From positions 62,001 through 126,000 of the forward strand of contig NZ_QLLN01000007.1 in assembly GCF_003259375.1 (NCBI RefSeq): DNA of 64,000 nt, written 5' to 3'. This DNA comes from Arenibacter echinorum (GTDB taxonomy: Bacteria; Bacteroidota; Bacteroidia; Flavobacteriales; Flavobacteriaceae). The position numbers were made by a program, and so were the translations under genes. Below are positions 19,760 through 29,378 of the stretch, piece by piece. The notes beneath the pieces are model-generated. The model worked only from the letters and a program-made list of their open reading frames with translations. It had not been told where the DNA came from and did no database searches. Position 1 is the stretch's first letter. Each line of letters starts with the position of its first letter.

Positions 19760-20057
19760 GGTTCTTTAAATATTAAAATAATTTTATAAGTGCTTTTCTG
19801 AAATTAGGGCATAAGAGTTCTATTATTACGAAAGAGCATAATTATTACGCGTGTAAGGTTCTTAAGAAGAATATTCCATTATAACAATCTAATAAATGTG
19901 CTTAAAATCCTAATTACCATAAAGATGAATTAATCATTTTACGGCAACATAAAACCTAAACTTGAGATAATGGTAAGTAATTAATTATGTCATCATCCTT
20001 TTTTAGGACAAGCTAATTTTCCTAAAGTAAATAATGATGATACTTGTTTTCCTGATT
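19760..20057. other. Non-coding gap between susD and the enzyme genes of PUL 1
   Basis: The whole gap is 384 bp (19760-20143). Apart from the terminator near 20058 it is AT-rich. I see no gene in it and no clear TAnnTTTG promoter on the minus strand. Confidence 0.5.
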
Positions 20058-20086
20058 AAAAGTGGCGATAAAAAATCGCCACTTTT
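20058..20086 (-). terminator. Strong hairpin after susD (PUL 1)
   Basis: A perfect 12-bp stem (AAAAGTGGCGAT / ATCGCCACTTTT) with a 5-nt loop lies 58 bp downstream of the susD stop. On the minus strand the 3' arm supplies a short T-run. It would end or attenuate the susCD transcript and explain higher expression of susCD than of the enzymes. Confidence 0.75.
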
Positions 20087-20143
20087 ATTTAATGTAACTA
20101 TCCAAAACGAACTGATATAATTTCGTCTTAGATGGTAGCTATC

Positions 20144-21592
20144 CTAATTTCCACCATAGGAAGGATTCTGATCTATATTATTGTTCGAAATCTCAAAATC
20201 AGGAATAAGCCATGTGTTATTATAGGGACCAATAGGCACAACCAATTCCGTGCCTCTAGCAGCTTGCACTAAATCAAAAGATTGTGTCCTCTTTAAATCA
20301 AACCAGGCACTGCCTTCAAGATGAAGCTCCCATTTCCTCTCCATTAAAACCGCATCCCGGAAATCTTCTTGACTTAGTCCGGACAGATCAGGTACATTCA
20401 ACGGATCAGCATTATCTATTCTCGCACGTTCCCTAACTTTGTTGATATATTCATAAGCAGCAGCTGGGCCATTCATTTCATTTTCTGCTTCAGCTGCTAT
20501 AAGGTACATTTCGGCTAAGCGAAGTATGGGGATTGTATAATCAAGAGTGCTGCTTGTTTCTGCAGGGCTTAATTCATCTTCAAAGAATTGTTCGTCAATA
20601 AATTTATTGTAATACGTGCGACTTACAATTTCATTTCCCTTCGCATTTGTGTAACCATCTTTAATCCCCCATTCCATACGCCTATCTCCAATGGCGAAAC
20701 TATTGATAAATGCTTCTGTTGGCAACATTGTGGCGGTCTGGTTTCCAGTTGGCGCAGTGTTTTGATGTAAAGGGTTACCAACATTAGGAGGCGAAACCAA
20801 GGCTTCCCATATTGTTTCGGAGGTGTAACGATTGTTATGAAAAACTTGGGCATAATCCCCTAACAATTGAAATTTATCAGATGTAATTACCTCAACGGCC
20901 TTAGTTTTTGCCAATGAATAGTTTGCGGTAATATTAAGTGGATACCCTGCCGTTGTTAAATAAACCTTGGCCAATAACCCTGTAGCTGCTGATTTATAAA
21001 CACGTCCTTCGTCCACGGCATCATCGGGTAAATTAGATTCGGCAAAAATAAGATCATTAATAATTAAATCATAAATGTCGTTTTGAGATGACTTTTCCTT
21101 TTGGATTTCATCTAAAGAACGTACAGGTTCTGTTCGTAAAGGAATATCACCATATAATTGAACTAGCTGGAAATACGCGTATGCCCTCAAACATTTTGCT
21201 TCGGCTTCAATCCCAGCTTCAACAGCCGCTTCCAATTCAATATTCTCCAACCCTGCCAAAACCAAATTGGCATTATTTATAATTGCATATGGATAACTCC
21301 AGTTCTGCCTTATTGGCCAGAAATTTGCCGATGGATTATTTTGCCAGATATCTCCTGTTTGCTCTGCCGATTCCGGAAAATCACTGTAATCCGCAAAAAC
21401 TTCTTGTAAATTCTTTTGTAAACCTATATTCCTAACATCTACATAAAGCCCCATTAGCGCGGCATTGAAATCAGCTTCTGACTTATAAAAATTAACTGAC
21501 GATATAAATGTTTTTGGTTCTTCCTCCAGAATGTCGGAACATGCTGTAAAGAAAAGAGAAAACACACATAATAATATGATTAAATTTTTCAT
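20144..21592 (-). CDS. SusD/RagB-family outer-membrane lipoprotein (PUL 1)
   Basis: The 482-aa protein has a lipobox (FFTAC, Cys18) and the N-terminal SusD layout (SEADFNAALMGLYVDVRN), with TPR-like helices and ECLRAYAYFQLVQLYGDIPL-type sequence. The C-terminal RagB/SusD signature runs LRLAEMYLIAAEAENE to YINKVRERARI and ERKWELHLEGSAWFDLKRT. It forms the surface lid over the SusC channel and captures the oligosaccharide. It starts 11 bp after susC and is co-transcribed with it. The ligand is unknown; the neighbouring enzymes point to a fucose-containing sulfated glycan. Confidence 0.95.
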   Translation of the reverse strand: MKNLIILLCVFSLFFTACSDILEEEPKTFISSVNFYKSEADFNAALMGLYVDVRNIGLQKNLQEVFADYSDFPESAEQTGDIWQNNPSANFWPIRQNWSYPYAIINNANLVLAGLENIELEAAVEAGIEAEAKCLRAYAYFQLVQLYGDIPLRTEPVRSLDEIQKEKSSQNDIYDLIINDLIFAESNLPDDAVDEGRVYKSAATGLLAKVYLTTAGYPLNITANYSLAKTKAVEVITSDKFQLLGDYAQVFHNNRYTSETIWEALVSPPNVGNPLHQNTAPTGNQTATMLPTEAFINSFAIGDRRMEWGIKDGYTNAKGNEIVSRTYYNKFIDEQFFEDELSPAETSSTLDYTIPILRLAEMYLIAAEAENEMNGPAAAYEYINKVRERARIDNADPLNVPDLSGLSQEDFRDAVLMERKWELHLEGSAWFDLKRTQSFDLVQAARGTELVVPIGPYNNTWLIPDFEISNNNIDQNPSYGGN

Positions 21593-21603
21593 GTTATTTT
21601 AAT

Positions 21604-24600
21604 TTAAAAGGTTATTTGGATTCCACCAGTTATTGTTTTGGAGGATGCGTACACCCCACGATCCCAACCATTGACTGCAGATGAGGTCCAAGAGGCCTCA
21701 GGATCATAATGTGGGTATTTTGTTATGGTTAGTAGATTGCTTCCACTAACATAAACAGTAATGTTCGCTAGGTTTATTTTTTCGCTAATGCTCTTGGGAA
21801 TATTATAAGCCAATTTTATATCTTTTAACCTAAGATAAGACCCATCTTCAACCCACAAAGAACTTGGTGAACCAAAAGTGATATTGTCTGTTGCAGATGA
21901 AGACGCAGTGGCATAAGTACCTGTAGAACCAGGACCAGTCCATCTATTGTCCCAGGATTCCTGTGTAACGTTCCACTTTCCTCCCAAGGCTGTATAATAC
22001 TTGTTAAATTCGTTTACTATATCGTTCCCATAACTCCCAACGATCAAAAAGCTTAATTCAAAATTTTTATACCTTATTTCATTGTTCATACCAAAAACAA
22101 GCTTTGGCTCAAGATGCGTTAATAACTTCTGATCTTGTCCATTTATAATCCCATCATCATTAATATCTACAATCCTATAATCTCCGGCTTTTTTACCTGG
22201 TTCTAATACAGCTGCTTCGGCATCTGTTTGATAAATGCCATCAAGTTCATAACCGAATAATTGGAAAGGAGCATTATCTTTAAATAACGGAAACCAGTTG
22301 CCTCCAGCTATTGGGCTATCAATACGCTCAATAACATTTCCATTATTATCCTTTCCTAAATCAACAACTTTACTTCTGTTGAAAGACATATTTATGGAAC
22401 TATTCCATTTTACAGCACCCTCTAAATTCTTATAAGAAAGATCAAATTCCAATCCTTTATTTTCAATTTCTCCAACGTTTCGAGTAGAGGAACTATATCC
22501 GGAGGAGGGTGGCAAAGTTGCATTGTACAACAAATCCGTTGTTTTTTTATGGTAATAATCTAAAACAAAATTAAATCTGCTGTCCAAAAATGAAAGATCT
22601 ATACCTACATCCGTTTGGGTAGTTGTTTCCCATTTTAAATTCTCGTTGGAGAAACCGGAAGCAACAAAGCCAACTGACTCTCCACTACCGAATACGGCCG
22701 TATTCGTGGTTAACCTATCCAGGGTTTGATAAGGAGATATAGCTTGATTACCAACTTGCCCGATACTAGTACGTAATTTAAGGCTATTGACCCATGTTAC
22801 ATTATCCATAAAGCTTTCTTCTGAAACTCTCCATGCAAAAGCTGCCGACGGAAAAAAAGCATATTTATTGTTTATACCAAATTTTGATGAACCATCATAT
22901 CGCCCAGTGGCTGTAAATAAGTACCTATCCTTAAATGTATAATTTAATCGGCCTAAATATGAAAGTAGCTTAGAGTCCAAGTAACCCGTAGATAATGGCA
23001 CTGTATTAATTGCAGATTGCATGTTATTGTTTTCGAATACATCGCTAACAAAACCGGAATACCTGCCTGAATTCATAAAGTCTGTAACTTCCTCTTGGTA
23101 TGAAAAACCAGCCATCGCAGAAAGTCGATTATCGTCATTAAAAGATTTAGTATAATTCAAGATATTTTCATTTACCAGCCTGTAAAAATTGCTTTTATTT
23201 TTCCATGCCTGCCCTCCGCTTGGACCACTACCGGAAAGTTTCATCGAATTATATTGATCATAGCTAGCATTATTTACGTCAACCCCAGCAGTCACTTTCA
23301 ACATCAAACCATCAATAATCTTATAATCAACAGCGATATTTGATACAACTCTATATTTTGAAGTGGCACTTTTACTCAATTGAGAATAACCCACGGGATT
23401 TGTCCCTCCCCATGGCGTACCCGTAAATTTTGTATAATTTCCTGATTCATCGAATATAGGAGTAGTTGGCGCCATTACAATTGCCTGAAAAGGAATAGCT
23501 CCCCAGCCGTCTGCGGCAAAATTACTCGTATTGTCAATAGAGCGGTTAAAACCAATGTTAGCTTGTACACTTAGCTTTTCACTTAATTTTAGATCACCAT
23601 TTAATCTTAATCCAATACGGTTATAATCAGAGCCTTTAAGAATACCTTCCTGATTCATGTAATTTACGGAGCTATAAAACTTCGCATTCTCATTTCCACC
23701 AGATGCCGTTAGCTGATGACTTTGCCATAATGCGTTCCTATAGGCAAGGTCTTGCCAGTCATTATTTGGTAAAGCCGCAATTTCTGAAGGACTTAAAACA
23801 GTGCCTCCTTCTTTAACAGCAATTTCATTTTGCATGGCCACATAATCTGTTTTATCCAAAAGGTCGATTTTCTTTCTTAAACTCTGAACCCCATAATAAC
23901 CGTGATAATTAATTGTTCCCTTGCCTTCTTTGCCTCTTCTTGTAGTAATAAGCACAACTCCATTGGAACCTCTGGAACCATAAATTGCGGTCGCTGATGC
24001 ATCTTTTAAAATTTCCATTGAAGAAATATCCTCAGGATTAAAATCTGCCCCCAATCCTTCAACTGGCAATCCATCAACCACGTATAAAGGATCATTACCC
24101 CCAGACAAGGAATTTCCTCCTCGAATGCGAATAATTACCTCATCCCCAGGCCGCCCCGATTTTTGAGTCACCCTGACCCCTGCAGCTTTTCCTTGAATGG
24201 CCCTTGCCGAACTTGTGGGTTGCCCTTGAGTGATTTGATCTGATGAAATGGAGACAATTGAACCCGTTAAATCACTTTTTCGCATGCTACCGTATCCTAT
24301 TACAACTACCTCGTCCAATCCGGCTGCACTTTCCACTAAACCAACCGAAATATTAGTCTGTCCATTAAGTGGTACCTCCTTGTTTGCAAAACCGACATAT
24401 GAAACCACTAAAACGGCATTTTCGTTCTCCACAGAAATTGAAAAATTACCATCAAAATCAGCTTGTGTTCCATTTGTAGTGCCTTTTTCAAGAATATTTG
24501 CCCCTGGCAACGGGGTACCGTCATTATCCCTTATCGTACCACTCACTTGAAATTGCAATTTCTTATCCAAAATCTTATCTGAACTACGTTCAGAAGAATC

Positions 24601-24975
24601 CACTGAACCTTTTTTAACTACAATAGTGGAGCCATCTGTGAAGTTGTAAGTAAAACTTAAAGGCGACAGTGTTTTATCCAATAAATCCCCTGCCTTAATC
24701 ACTCCCTTCTTGAGTTGGATATTCGGTGCGGCTTTGAGCAAGTCGTGTCGATAGATAAACTTATAATCGGTCTGCTTGTTGATTAGCCGAAAGACCTGTT
24801 TAACATTCAAGGTCACATCTGACTCGACAATAATCTCTGCATTTTGGCCTGTCCCCTTGATAGGGTTTAGTGCTAATGAAATCGAACAAAATAGAAAAAT
24901 TATGGATTTCATAATTAGGTGTAAGAAAACTTTGCCAAATAGGCAAGGTGGTCGGTTGATTAATTTAATTTTCAT
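21604..24975 (-). CDS. SusC/RagA TonB-dependent transporter with STN signalling domain (PUL 1)
   Basis: The 1123-aa protein has a short N-terminal extension before its signal peptide (MKSIIFLFCSISLALNPIKG). Then come an STN domain (about 50-120), a carboxypeptidase-regulatory domain (VSGTIRDNDGTPLPGANILE, about 148-225), a plug with VVVIGYGSMRKSDLTGS and YVVDGLPVEG, and a long barrel ending ITGGIQITF. The STN domain links it to the FecR anti-sigma factor encoded just upstream, so it both imports the glycan and signals its presence. The same start geometry occurs in the second susC, which supports this start. Confidence 0.95.
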   Translation of the reverse strand: MKIKLINRPPCLFGKVFLHLIMKSIIFLFCSISLALNPIKGTGQNAEIIVESDVTLNVKQVFRLINKQTDYKFIYRHDLLKAAPNIQLKKGVIKAGDLLDKTLSPLSFTYNFTDGSTIVVKKGSVDSSERSSDKILDKKLQFQVSGTIRDNDGTPLPGANILEKGTTNGTQADFDGNFSISVENENAVLVVSYVGFANKEVPLNGQTNISVGLVESAAGLDEVVVIGYGSMRKSDLTGSIVSISSDQITQGQPTSSARAIQGKAAGVRVTQKSGRPGDEVIIRIRGGNSLSGGNDPLYVVDGLPVEGLGADFNPEDISSMEILKDASATAIYGSRGSNGVVLITTRRGKEGKGTINYHGYYGVQSLRKKIDLLDKTDYVAMQNEIAVKEGGTVLSPSEIAALPNNDWQDLAYRNALWQSHQLTASGGNENAKFYSSVNYMNQEGILKGSDYNRIGLRLNGDLKLSEKLSVQANIGFNRSIDNTSNFAADGWGAIPFQAIVMAPTTPIFDESGNYTKFTGTPWGGTNPVGYSQLSKSATSKYRVVSNIAVDYKIIDGLMLKVTAGVDVNNASYDQYNSMKLSGSGPSGGQAWKNKSNFYRLVNENILNYTKSFNDDNRLSAMAGFSYQEEVTDFMNSGRYSGFVSDVFENNNMQSAINTVPLSTGYLDSKLLSYLGRLNYTFKDRYLFTATGRYDGSSKFGINNKYAFFPSAAFAWRVSEESFMDNVTWVNSLKLRTSIGQVGNQAISPYQTLDRLTTNTAVFGSGESVGFVASGFSNENLKWETTTQTDVGIDLSFLDSRFNFVLDYYHKKTTDLLYNATLPPSSGYSSSTRNVGEIENKGLEFDLSYKNLEGAVKWNSSINMSFNRSKVVDLGKDNNGNVIERIDSPIAGGNWFPLFKDNAPFQLFGYELDGIYQTDAEAAVLEPGKKAGDYRIVDINDDGIINGQDQKLLTHLEPKLVFGMNNEIRYKNFELSFLIVGSYGNDIVNEFNKYYTALGGKWNVTQESWDNRWTGPGSTGTYATASSSATDNITFGSPSSLWVEDGSYLRLKDIKLAYNIPKSISEKINLANITVYVSGSNLLTITKYPHYDPEASWTSSAVNGWDRGVYASSKTITGGIQITF

Positions 24976-24982
24976 AAATTTG

Positions 24983-25068
24983 TGATGGTTTAGTTAAACA
25001 TTGTTTTAATTGACCTACTGGGAAAAAGGCTATTGCTGTGGAAGGTGCTGGCCTTTTCCTTTTTTTTA
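24983..25068 (+). ncRNA. Predicted antisense sRNA between susC and fecR (PUL 1)
   Basis: On the plus strand a TAnnTTTG box (24975-24982) lies opposite the susC start codon. A hairpin at 25021-25059 (GGAAAAAGGC ... GGCCTTTTCC) is followed by eight T. A transcript of about 80 nt would run antisense to the susC leader. The TTG near 24956 is only a weak -33 match. The placement is like the DonS-type sRNAs of Bacteroides PULs that repress susC. No plus-strand gene otherwise needs this terminator. Expression is a prediction. Confidence 0.5.
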
Positions 25069-26229
25069 TTTAATGTAAATTGTTTTATCGTTAATTTCAA
25101 ATTCTAATTGACCCTCACTGGTGGCCTCAATAAGATTAAGAATATCTTCTACCGCTTTGGTTCTTTCCAATATTCCTGTAAAAACAAATTTCTTTTGTTT
25201 GGCATTCTCAAAAATAACCTCGGTATCATACCATCTTGAAAGGACTGTCAATATTTCCTCCAAGGGTTTTTCATTAAAGGAAAACAAACCTTTCACCCAT
25301 GAGATTTCCTGGGAGACATCTATTTCTTGAATGTCTATATTATCACTTTCATGACTAATTTTTGCTTGTTGATTGGGCGCCAAGGTTTCACTTACCTCCC
25401 CTTTTTTGATTCTAATTTTCCCCTCTACCAAGGTAGTGGCCATAATTTGATCATTGTTATAGGCCTTAATATTAAACTCAGTACCAAGCACATCTATTTC
25501 TTGAGATTTCGTAAGCACATTAAATGCGGCTCCCTTGTGATCTTTACTTGGTGACACCTTAAAATAGGCCTCGCCATATAACAGTTCCACCTTGCGGGTA
25601 AGACCGTCCTTAAAAGTTACCGGATATTTTAATTTGGTTTCAGAATTTAACCAAACTTCCGTACCATCAGATAACTGGACAAAGAACTGACCTCCCCTTG
25701 GTATAGTCAAGTAATTATAAGACTGTTCTTTTTCGACAACATCACTTTGCTCTTTTTCGGCATATACCAATTCTTCCCCATTGCTACTGACTTTCCCTGT
25801 TTCAAATTTTTTCCCTTTTTCCAGAGCAACTTCATCTCCATTTTCAAGAGTAAGAATGGCCTTATCGGTACCCGCTATAATTAATTGAGGCTGCTTTTGA
25901 ACTTCAGTCCGGTTTACTGTGTTAGTGGTATGCAACAGATAAAAGGCCATTCCCAACATCAACATTACTGAGGCAGCTACTCCCATTCTCTTATATAGGT
26001 TTGTCCTTTTTATGCGCTTTTCATTTTTCAGCCTGGTTTTGATGGTCTCCTTGGCCTTATTAACATCGTATTCTTTCATGGAAAGTGTACTTAGGTATTG
26101 TGTTTTAACATAACTATTGAAGATTTGTATGCCCTCCTCATTCTTAAGTAGACCTTCCAATTTTTCCAACTCGGAATGATTTGCTTCTTGATTTAGAAAC
26201 TTAACGATTATTTTTTCTGATTTGGTCAT
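25066..26229 (-). CDS. FecR-family anti-sigma factor (PUL 1)
   Basis: The 387-aa protein (start taken at MTKSEKIIVKFL) has a cytoplasmic helical sigma-binding part (about 1-75). One membrane helix follows (MGVAASVMLMLGMAFYLL), then a periplasmic FecR domain with LTIPRGGQFFVQLSDGTEVWLNSETKLKYPV and GEAYFKVS. The C-terminal STN-like region (PLEEILTVLSRWYDTEVIFEN) contacts the SusC STN domain. It holds the divergent ECF sigma factor inactive until the transporter senses ligand. Its stop codon lies in the T-tract of the predicted antisense sRNA. Confidence 0.92.
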   Translation of the reverse strand: MTKSEKIIVKFLNQEANHSELEKLEGLLKNEEGIQIFNSYVKTQYLSTLSMKEYDVNKAKETIKTRLKNEKRIKRTNLYKRMGVAASVMLMLGMAFYLLHTTNTVNRTEVQKQPQLIIAGTDKAILTLENGDEVALEKGKKFETGKVSSNGEELVYAEKEQSDVVEKEQSYNYLTIPRGGQFFVQLSDGTEVWLNSETKLKYPVTFKDGLTRKVELLYGEAYFKVSPSKDHKGAAFNVLTKSQEIDVLGTEFNIKAYNNDQIMATTLVEGKIRIKKGEVSETLAPNQQAKISHESDNIDIQEIDVSQEISWVKGLFSFNEKPLEEILTVLSRWYDTEVIFENAKQKKFVFTGILERTKAVEDILNLIEATSEGQLEFEINDKTIYIK

Positions 26230-26350
26230 TTGAATTATCAACACTTATAAACCTAATACGTGCTATTTTTTAATACCCCTCTAATTTTTTGCAATTATTT
26301 TTAGATATTTACTAATATTGTGTTCCAATATTCAGAATAACCTAATTTAA

Positions 26351-26950
26351 ATGGACAGTAAAAGAAACTTATTTTTAGCTCAAAGATTAATTTCCGGTGA
26401 CTCAAAAGCCTATGATTTCTTAATGGAATTTTATTACCAAAGTTTGTGCGCCTATGCACAATCTTTGTGCTATGATCATGCCTTGGCCGAAGATATTGTT
26501 CAAAACGTATTTGTAAAGCTCTGGGTAAAGAGAATAAAAATAAATCCAGACTTATCCATCAAGAGTTATTTGTATAAGTCCGTCTATAATGAGTTTATTG
26601 ATCAATACAGAAAGAATAAACCCGTAATATATCTGGAGAAAAAATATTTTGAGGCTATTGACCTGGTGATTGACATAGAACCGGAAGAATTGGGAGACTT
26701 AATAAAATTAATGAATGCCGAAATCGAGAATTTACCTGCAAAATGTAGGGAAATATTTTTAATGAATAAAATGGAAGGCCTTACCCATACCGAAATCTCC
26801 GAATACCTTAATATCTCCTTAAAAACAGTTGAAGGCCATATTACCCGTGCATTTAAAATTCTTACCGAAAAACTGGGCACTAAAATGGAAGCTGTGCTTT
26901 TTTTACTTTTTAATTTCAATAAACAAAAGAGACAGTCGTCCTTGAGATAA
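26351..26950 (+). CDS. ECF RNA polymerase sigma factor (PUL 1)
   Basis: The 199-aa protein has sigma region 2 (YDFLMEFYYQSLCAYAQSLC with HALAEDIVQNVFVKLWVKR) and region 4 with a helix-turn-helix (LPAKCREIFLMNKMEGLTHTEISEYLNIS then LKTVEGHI). It fits the Bacteroidota PUL sigma-70 family. It is divergent from fecR with about 120 bp between them. TGTTCCAA at 26321-26328 also occurs upstream of the second PUL sigma gene. It is expected to activate the susC promoter of PUL 1. Confidence 0.93.
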   Translation: MDSKRNLFLAQRLISGDSKAYDFLMEFYYQSLCAYAQSLCYDHALAEDIVQNVFVKLWVKRIKINPDLSIKSYLYKSVYNEFIDQYRKNKPVIYLEKKYFEAIDLVIDIEPEELGDLIKLMNAEIENLPAKCREIFLMNKMEGLTHTEISEYLNISLKTVEGHITRAFKILTEKLGTKMEAVLFLLFNFNKQKRQSSLR

Positions 26951-27234
26951 AGTAATTTAATTTTGCCTGGCTGCGTGGAAGGATTATTGAATTATTCCTA
27001 TTTCACTATTATTAAAGTTGCGTTTAATCTATTTTTCGATTCCCTCAAATTCTTCAATGGGAAACAAAAAGTTATTCCATAAATTTCTTGGTTTATGTTC
27101 ATATTTTACCTTAAATTGTAGAAAATATTTATTGTTTAACCAGAGTACACGGTCCGTACAGGGTTTTACAGTTTTTTGACTTAGATAGAAAATATTTTGG
27201 GTGATATATAGTATTTGTTGGTTTTTTGACCAAA
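26951..27234. other. AT-rich gap at the right end of the PUL 1 island
   Basis: The gap from the sigma gene to 27548 is about 600 bp. It holds no gene. Its left part is AT-rich; its only clear structure is the tRNA-derived repeat at 27235. Confidence 0.5.
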
Positions 27235-27272
27235 CTCATAACCCGAAGGTCACTGGTTCGAGTCCAGTTCCC
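27235..27272 (+). other. Putative attR: displaced 3' half of tRNA-Met
   Basis: The 38 bp are identical to 8691-8728. Upstream the D arm and 5' acceptor strand are missing, so this is not a working tRNA. A 7-bp inverted repeat, ttgttgg (27215-27221) and ccaacaa (27272-27278), encloses it. This marks the right edge of the 18.5-kb PUL 1 island. Confidence 0.7.
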
Positions 27273-27548
27273 CAACAACTTTTAAGTTTAACACCACGTT
27301 AATTCTAGCCTGCTCTTACCAATAATATCAATTGACACTTCTCATAAATCCAAGAATTTCCCAGAAAACATACTCTTATTGGTACGAATCAATTTATTAA
27401 TCGATTCTGATAATTTCAAAAATGGTTTGTTTCTACTTTTATACTATAAAGACATCCTTGTGGCATAACATAAAGATATTAGTAAGCAGCAGATTTATAT
27501 AACAGTCTATTGAACAGATCAATTCCATTGAATTAAAATAAAAGTACC

Positions 27549-27680
27549 ATGCAAAAAATATTTAGGGCACTCTTGGCCGGCTGGGGAGCCAAAAAAATAG
27601 GGGGAGGAAAATGTGGATGCATAGGTGCCATCATTGTATTTCTGATCCTATATTGGCTTTTGGGGTACGTTTTCAACTAA
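27549..27680 (+). CDS. 43-aa membrane peptide
   Basis: A compact gene encodes MQKIFRALLAGWGAKKIGGG, then KCGCIGAIIVFLILYWLLGY and VFN. It has an amphipathic basic N-terminus, a Cys-Gly-Cys motif and one membrane helix. Composition and the ATG context (aaaagtaccATG) look genuine, and small peptides of this kind occur in flavobacteria. Function unknown. It sits just right of the PUL 1 island, in what may be ancestral sequence. Confidence 0.6.
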   Translation: MQKIFRALLAGWGAKKIGGGKCGCIGAIIVFLILYWLLGYVFN

Positions 27681-27789
27681 GACTATTCACTTTATGGATG
27701 TTACCAATTAAAAAGTGCCCTGCCCAAGTCGTAGGAAGGTACTTTTTAGATTGCTCTGGTCGAAAAGGTTGTTCCAACCAATTATTTAT

Positions 27790-27895
27790 ACATTTTTTTG
27801 CAAGGCCATTGGGCAACTATCCCTTATCTATAGATGAGACTAAGGCTTTGCCGTAATGCTCCGGAATCATTTTAAATTGCTTGACCCAAAGCATC
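27790..27895 (-). pseudogene. Degenerate 3'-end fragment of the FAD-oxidoreductase gene
   Basis: Read on the minus strand, 26 codons align without gaps to the last 26 residues of the FAD oxidoreductase at 36334 (DSGALRQSLSLIYR, a stop, then GIVAQWPCKKM against DSAAVRKFQSLIRSQ, then GVDTHWPYEKM). A second in-frame stop lies a few codons upstream. It is an old, decayed relative of the copy at 30735. Confidence 0.55.
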
Positions 27896-28042
27896 CAGGA
27901 AGAAAAATCCTTTAATTGCAATGAACTGTTCCAGAAGATTCGAAAATGAACACCCTTTTTAAAATTGAAGCTTATGTATCATAGGTTACAGCCCACCACT
28001 TAGCTTTTTTATAATTTAGTACAGAATTTAAGAGGAATAAAA

Positions 28043-29371
28043 ATGAAGGTAAAACAATTTGAATATAAGCCCTTGTCCCATTATTCTTATGCTGTGGTCA
28101 GCAATGGTGAAATGGCAATCATTGACCCGGAACGCAACCCGATGCAGTATTATGCATTTGCCAAAGTGAACAAGGCAAAGATAGTTGCGGTGGTCGAAAC
28201 CCATCCCCATGCCGATTTTGTAAGTTCACATTTGCAGATTCACAATGAAACCGGAGCCATCATTTATAATAGTGAGAAATTAGGCGCGGAATACCCTTAT
28301 ACCCCTTTTGATGAAGGCCACAGTATCAAAATAGGAAATGCTACCCTAAATGCCATAAATACGCCCGGTCATTCACCGGACAGCATTACCGTAGTTGCCA
28401 CGCAAAGGGATGAGACCGTCTTATTCACGGGCGACACTTTGTTTATTGGTGATGTTGGGCGACCAGATTTGAGGGAGAAAGCAGGGAATATCAAGGCAAA
28501 ACGCCAGGAACTTGCCGAAGCTATGTATCACACCATCCAACATAAGTTTACAGAGCTACCGGATAGTGCCGTAGTATATCCCGCTCACGGAGCCGGTTCA
28601 TTATGTGGAAAGAGTTTAAGTGAAGCCAACAGCAGTACTTTGGGCAATGAACGAATGGGAAATTGGGCATTTAAGAAACAGACACAAGATCAATTCGTAG
28701 AAAAACTACTCGATAGCCAACCGTTTATCCCATCATATTTCGGATTTAACGTAGATATTAACAAATCAGGTGGAGCCAATCTAAGGACAGCTATTGCAGC
28801 AGTGCCTTTTAAGATGAATACTTCTTTAGATAGACTCATCGTTGACGTACGTAACGAAATCGAATTTAAAAAAGGATTCCTAAAGGGAAGCATCAATATT
28901 CCAGCAACTTCCGAAGATTCAAGGTTTGAGACTTGGCTGGGTGCCATCGTGGAGCCCAAGGAGAAATTTAGTTTGGTTATTGACAGTCCAGAAGATTTGG
29001 ACCACATTTTAAACCGCGTGGCAAAAATTGGCTACGAAAATCAACTGCAAGCGGTAGTGACCCTTCCGGAAGGGAATTTGATAAAACTGCCACAGATCGA
29101 TATAAATGATTTTAGGAACAATCCCAAAAAATACACTATACTGGACGTTCGTAACCAAAGCGAAGTAGAAGAAGAAAAATTCTTTGAAAACGCCCTTTCC
29201 CACCCACTCAATGAATTGAGGAAAACGGCAAATAAAATCCCTACAGACAAGCCAATAGTTGTGCATTGTGCCGGTGGATATAGAAGTGCCGTTGGCAGCA
29301 GCATATTGACCAAGGAATTGAAAGACATCCAAGTATTAGATCTTGGGGAACAAATTAATGAATTTAAATAA
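28043..29371 (+). CDS. MBL-fold hydrolase with two rhodanese-like domains
   Basis: The 442-aa protein starts with a metallo-beta-lactamase fold (about 1-245) bearing metal ligands in ETHPHADFVSSH, TPGHSPDS, GDTLFIGDVGRPDL and YPAHGAGS. Two rhodanese-like modules follow. The first (about 265-350, DVRNEIEFKKGFLKG) lacks an active Cys. The second (about 350-442) has the loop HCAGGYRSA with its Cys. This layout matches persulfide-dioxygenase/sulfurtransferase-type proteins of sulfur metabolism and H2S detoxification. It is followed 7 bp later by dps. Confidence 0.85.
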   Translation: MKVKQFEYKPLSHYSYAVVSNGEMAIIDPERNPMQYYAFAKVNKAKIVAVVETHPHADFVSSHLQIHNETGAIIYNSEKLGAEYPYTPFDEGHSIKIGNATLNAINTPGHSPDSITVVATQRDETVLFTGDTLFIGDVGRPDLREKAGNIKAKRQELAEAMYHTIQHKFTELPDSAVVYPAHGAGSLCGKSLSEANSSTLGNERMGNWAFKKQTQDQFVEKLLDSQPFIPSYFGFNVDINKSGGANLRTAIAAVPFKMNTSLDRLIVDVRNEIEFKKGFLKGSINIPATSEDSRFETWLGAIVEPKEKFSLVIDSPEDLDHILNRVAKIGYENQLQAVVTLPEGNLIKLPQIDINDFRNNPKKYTILDVRNQSEVEEEKFFENALSHPLNELRKTANKIPTDKPIVVHCAGGYRSAVGSSILTKELKDIQVLDLGEQINEFK

Positions 29372-29378
29372 TAACATC

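Noticed and set aside
25021-25059. Terminator of fecR
   Set aside because: On the fecR strand no T-run follows the hairpin; the T-run is on the opposite strand. The same is true at 47533-47563.
27215-27279. Possible second tRNA-Met gene
   Set aside because: The D arm, anticodon 5' strand and acceptor 5' strand do not match the conserved 3' half; it is a fragment, best explained as an attachment-site copy.
27611-27856. Plus-strand open frame of 81 codons beside the 43-aa gene
   Set aside because: It overlaps the better small gene in another frame and runs over the decayed minus-strand oxidoreductase fragment.
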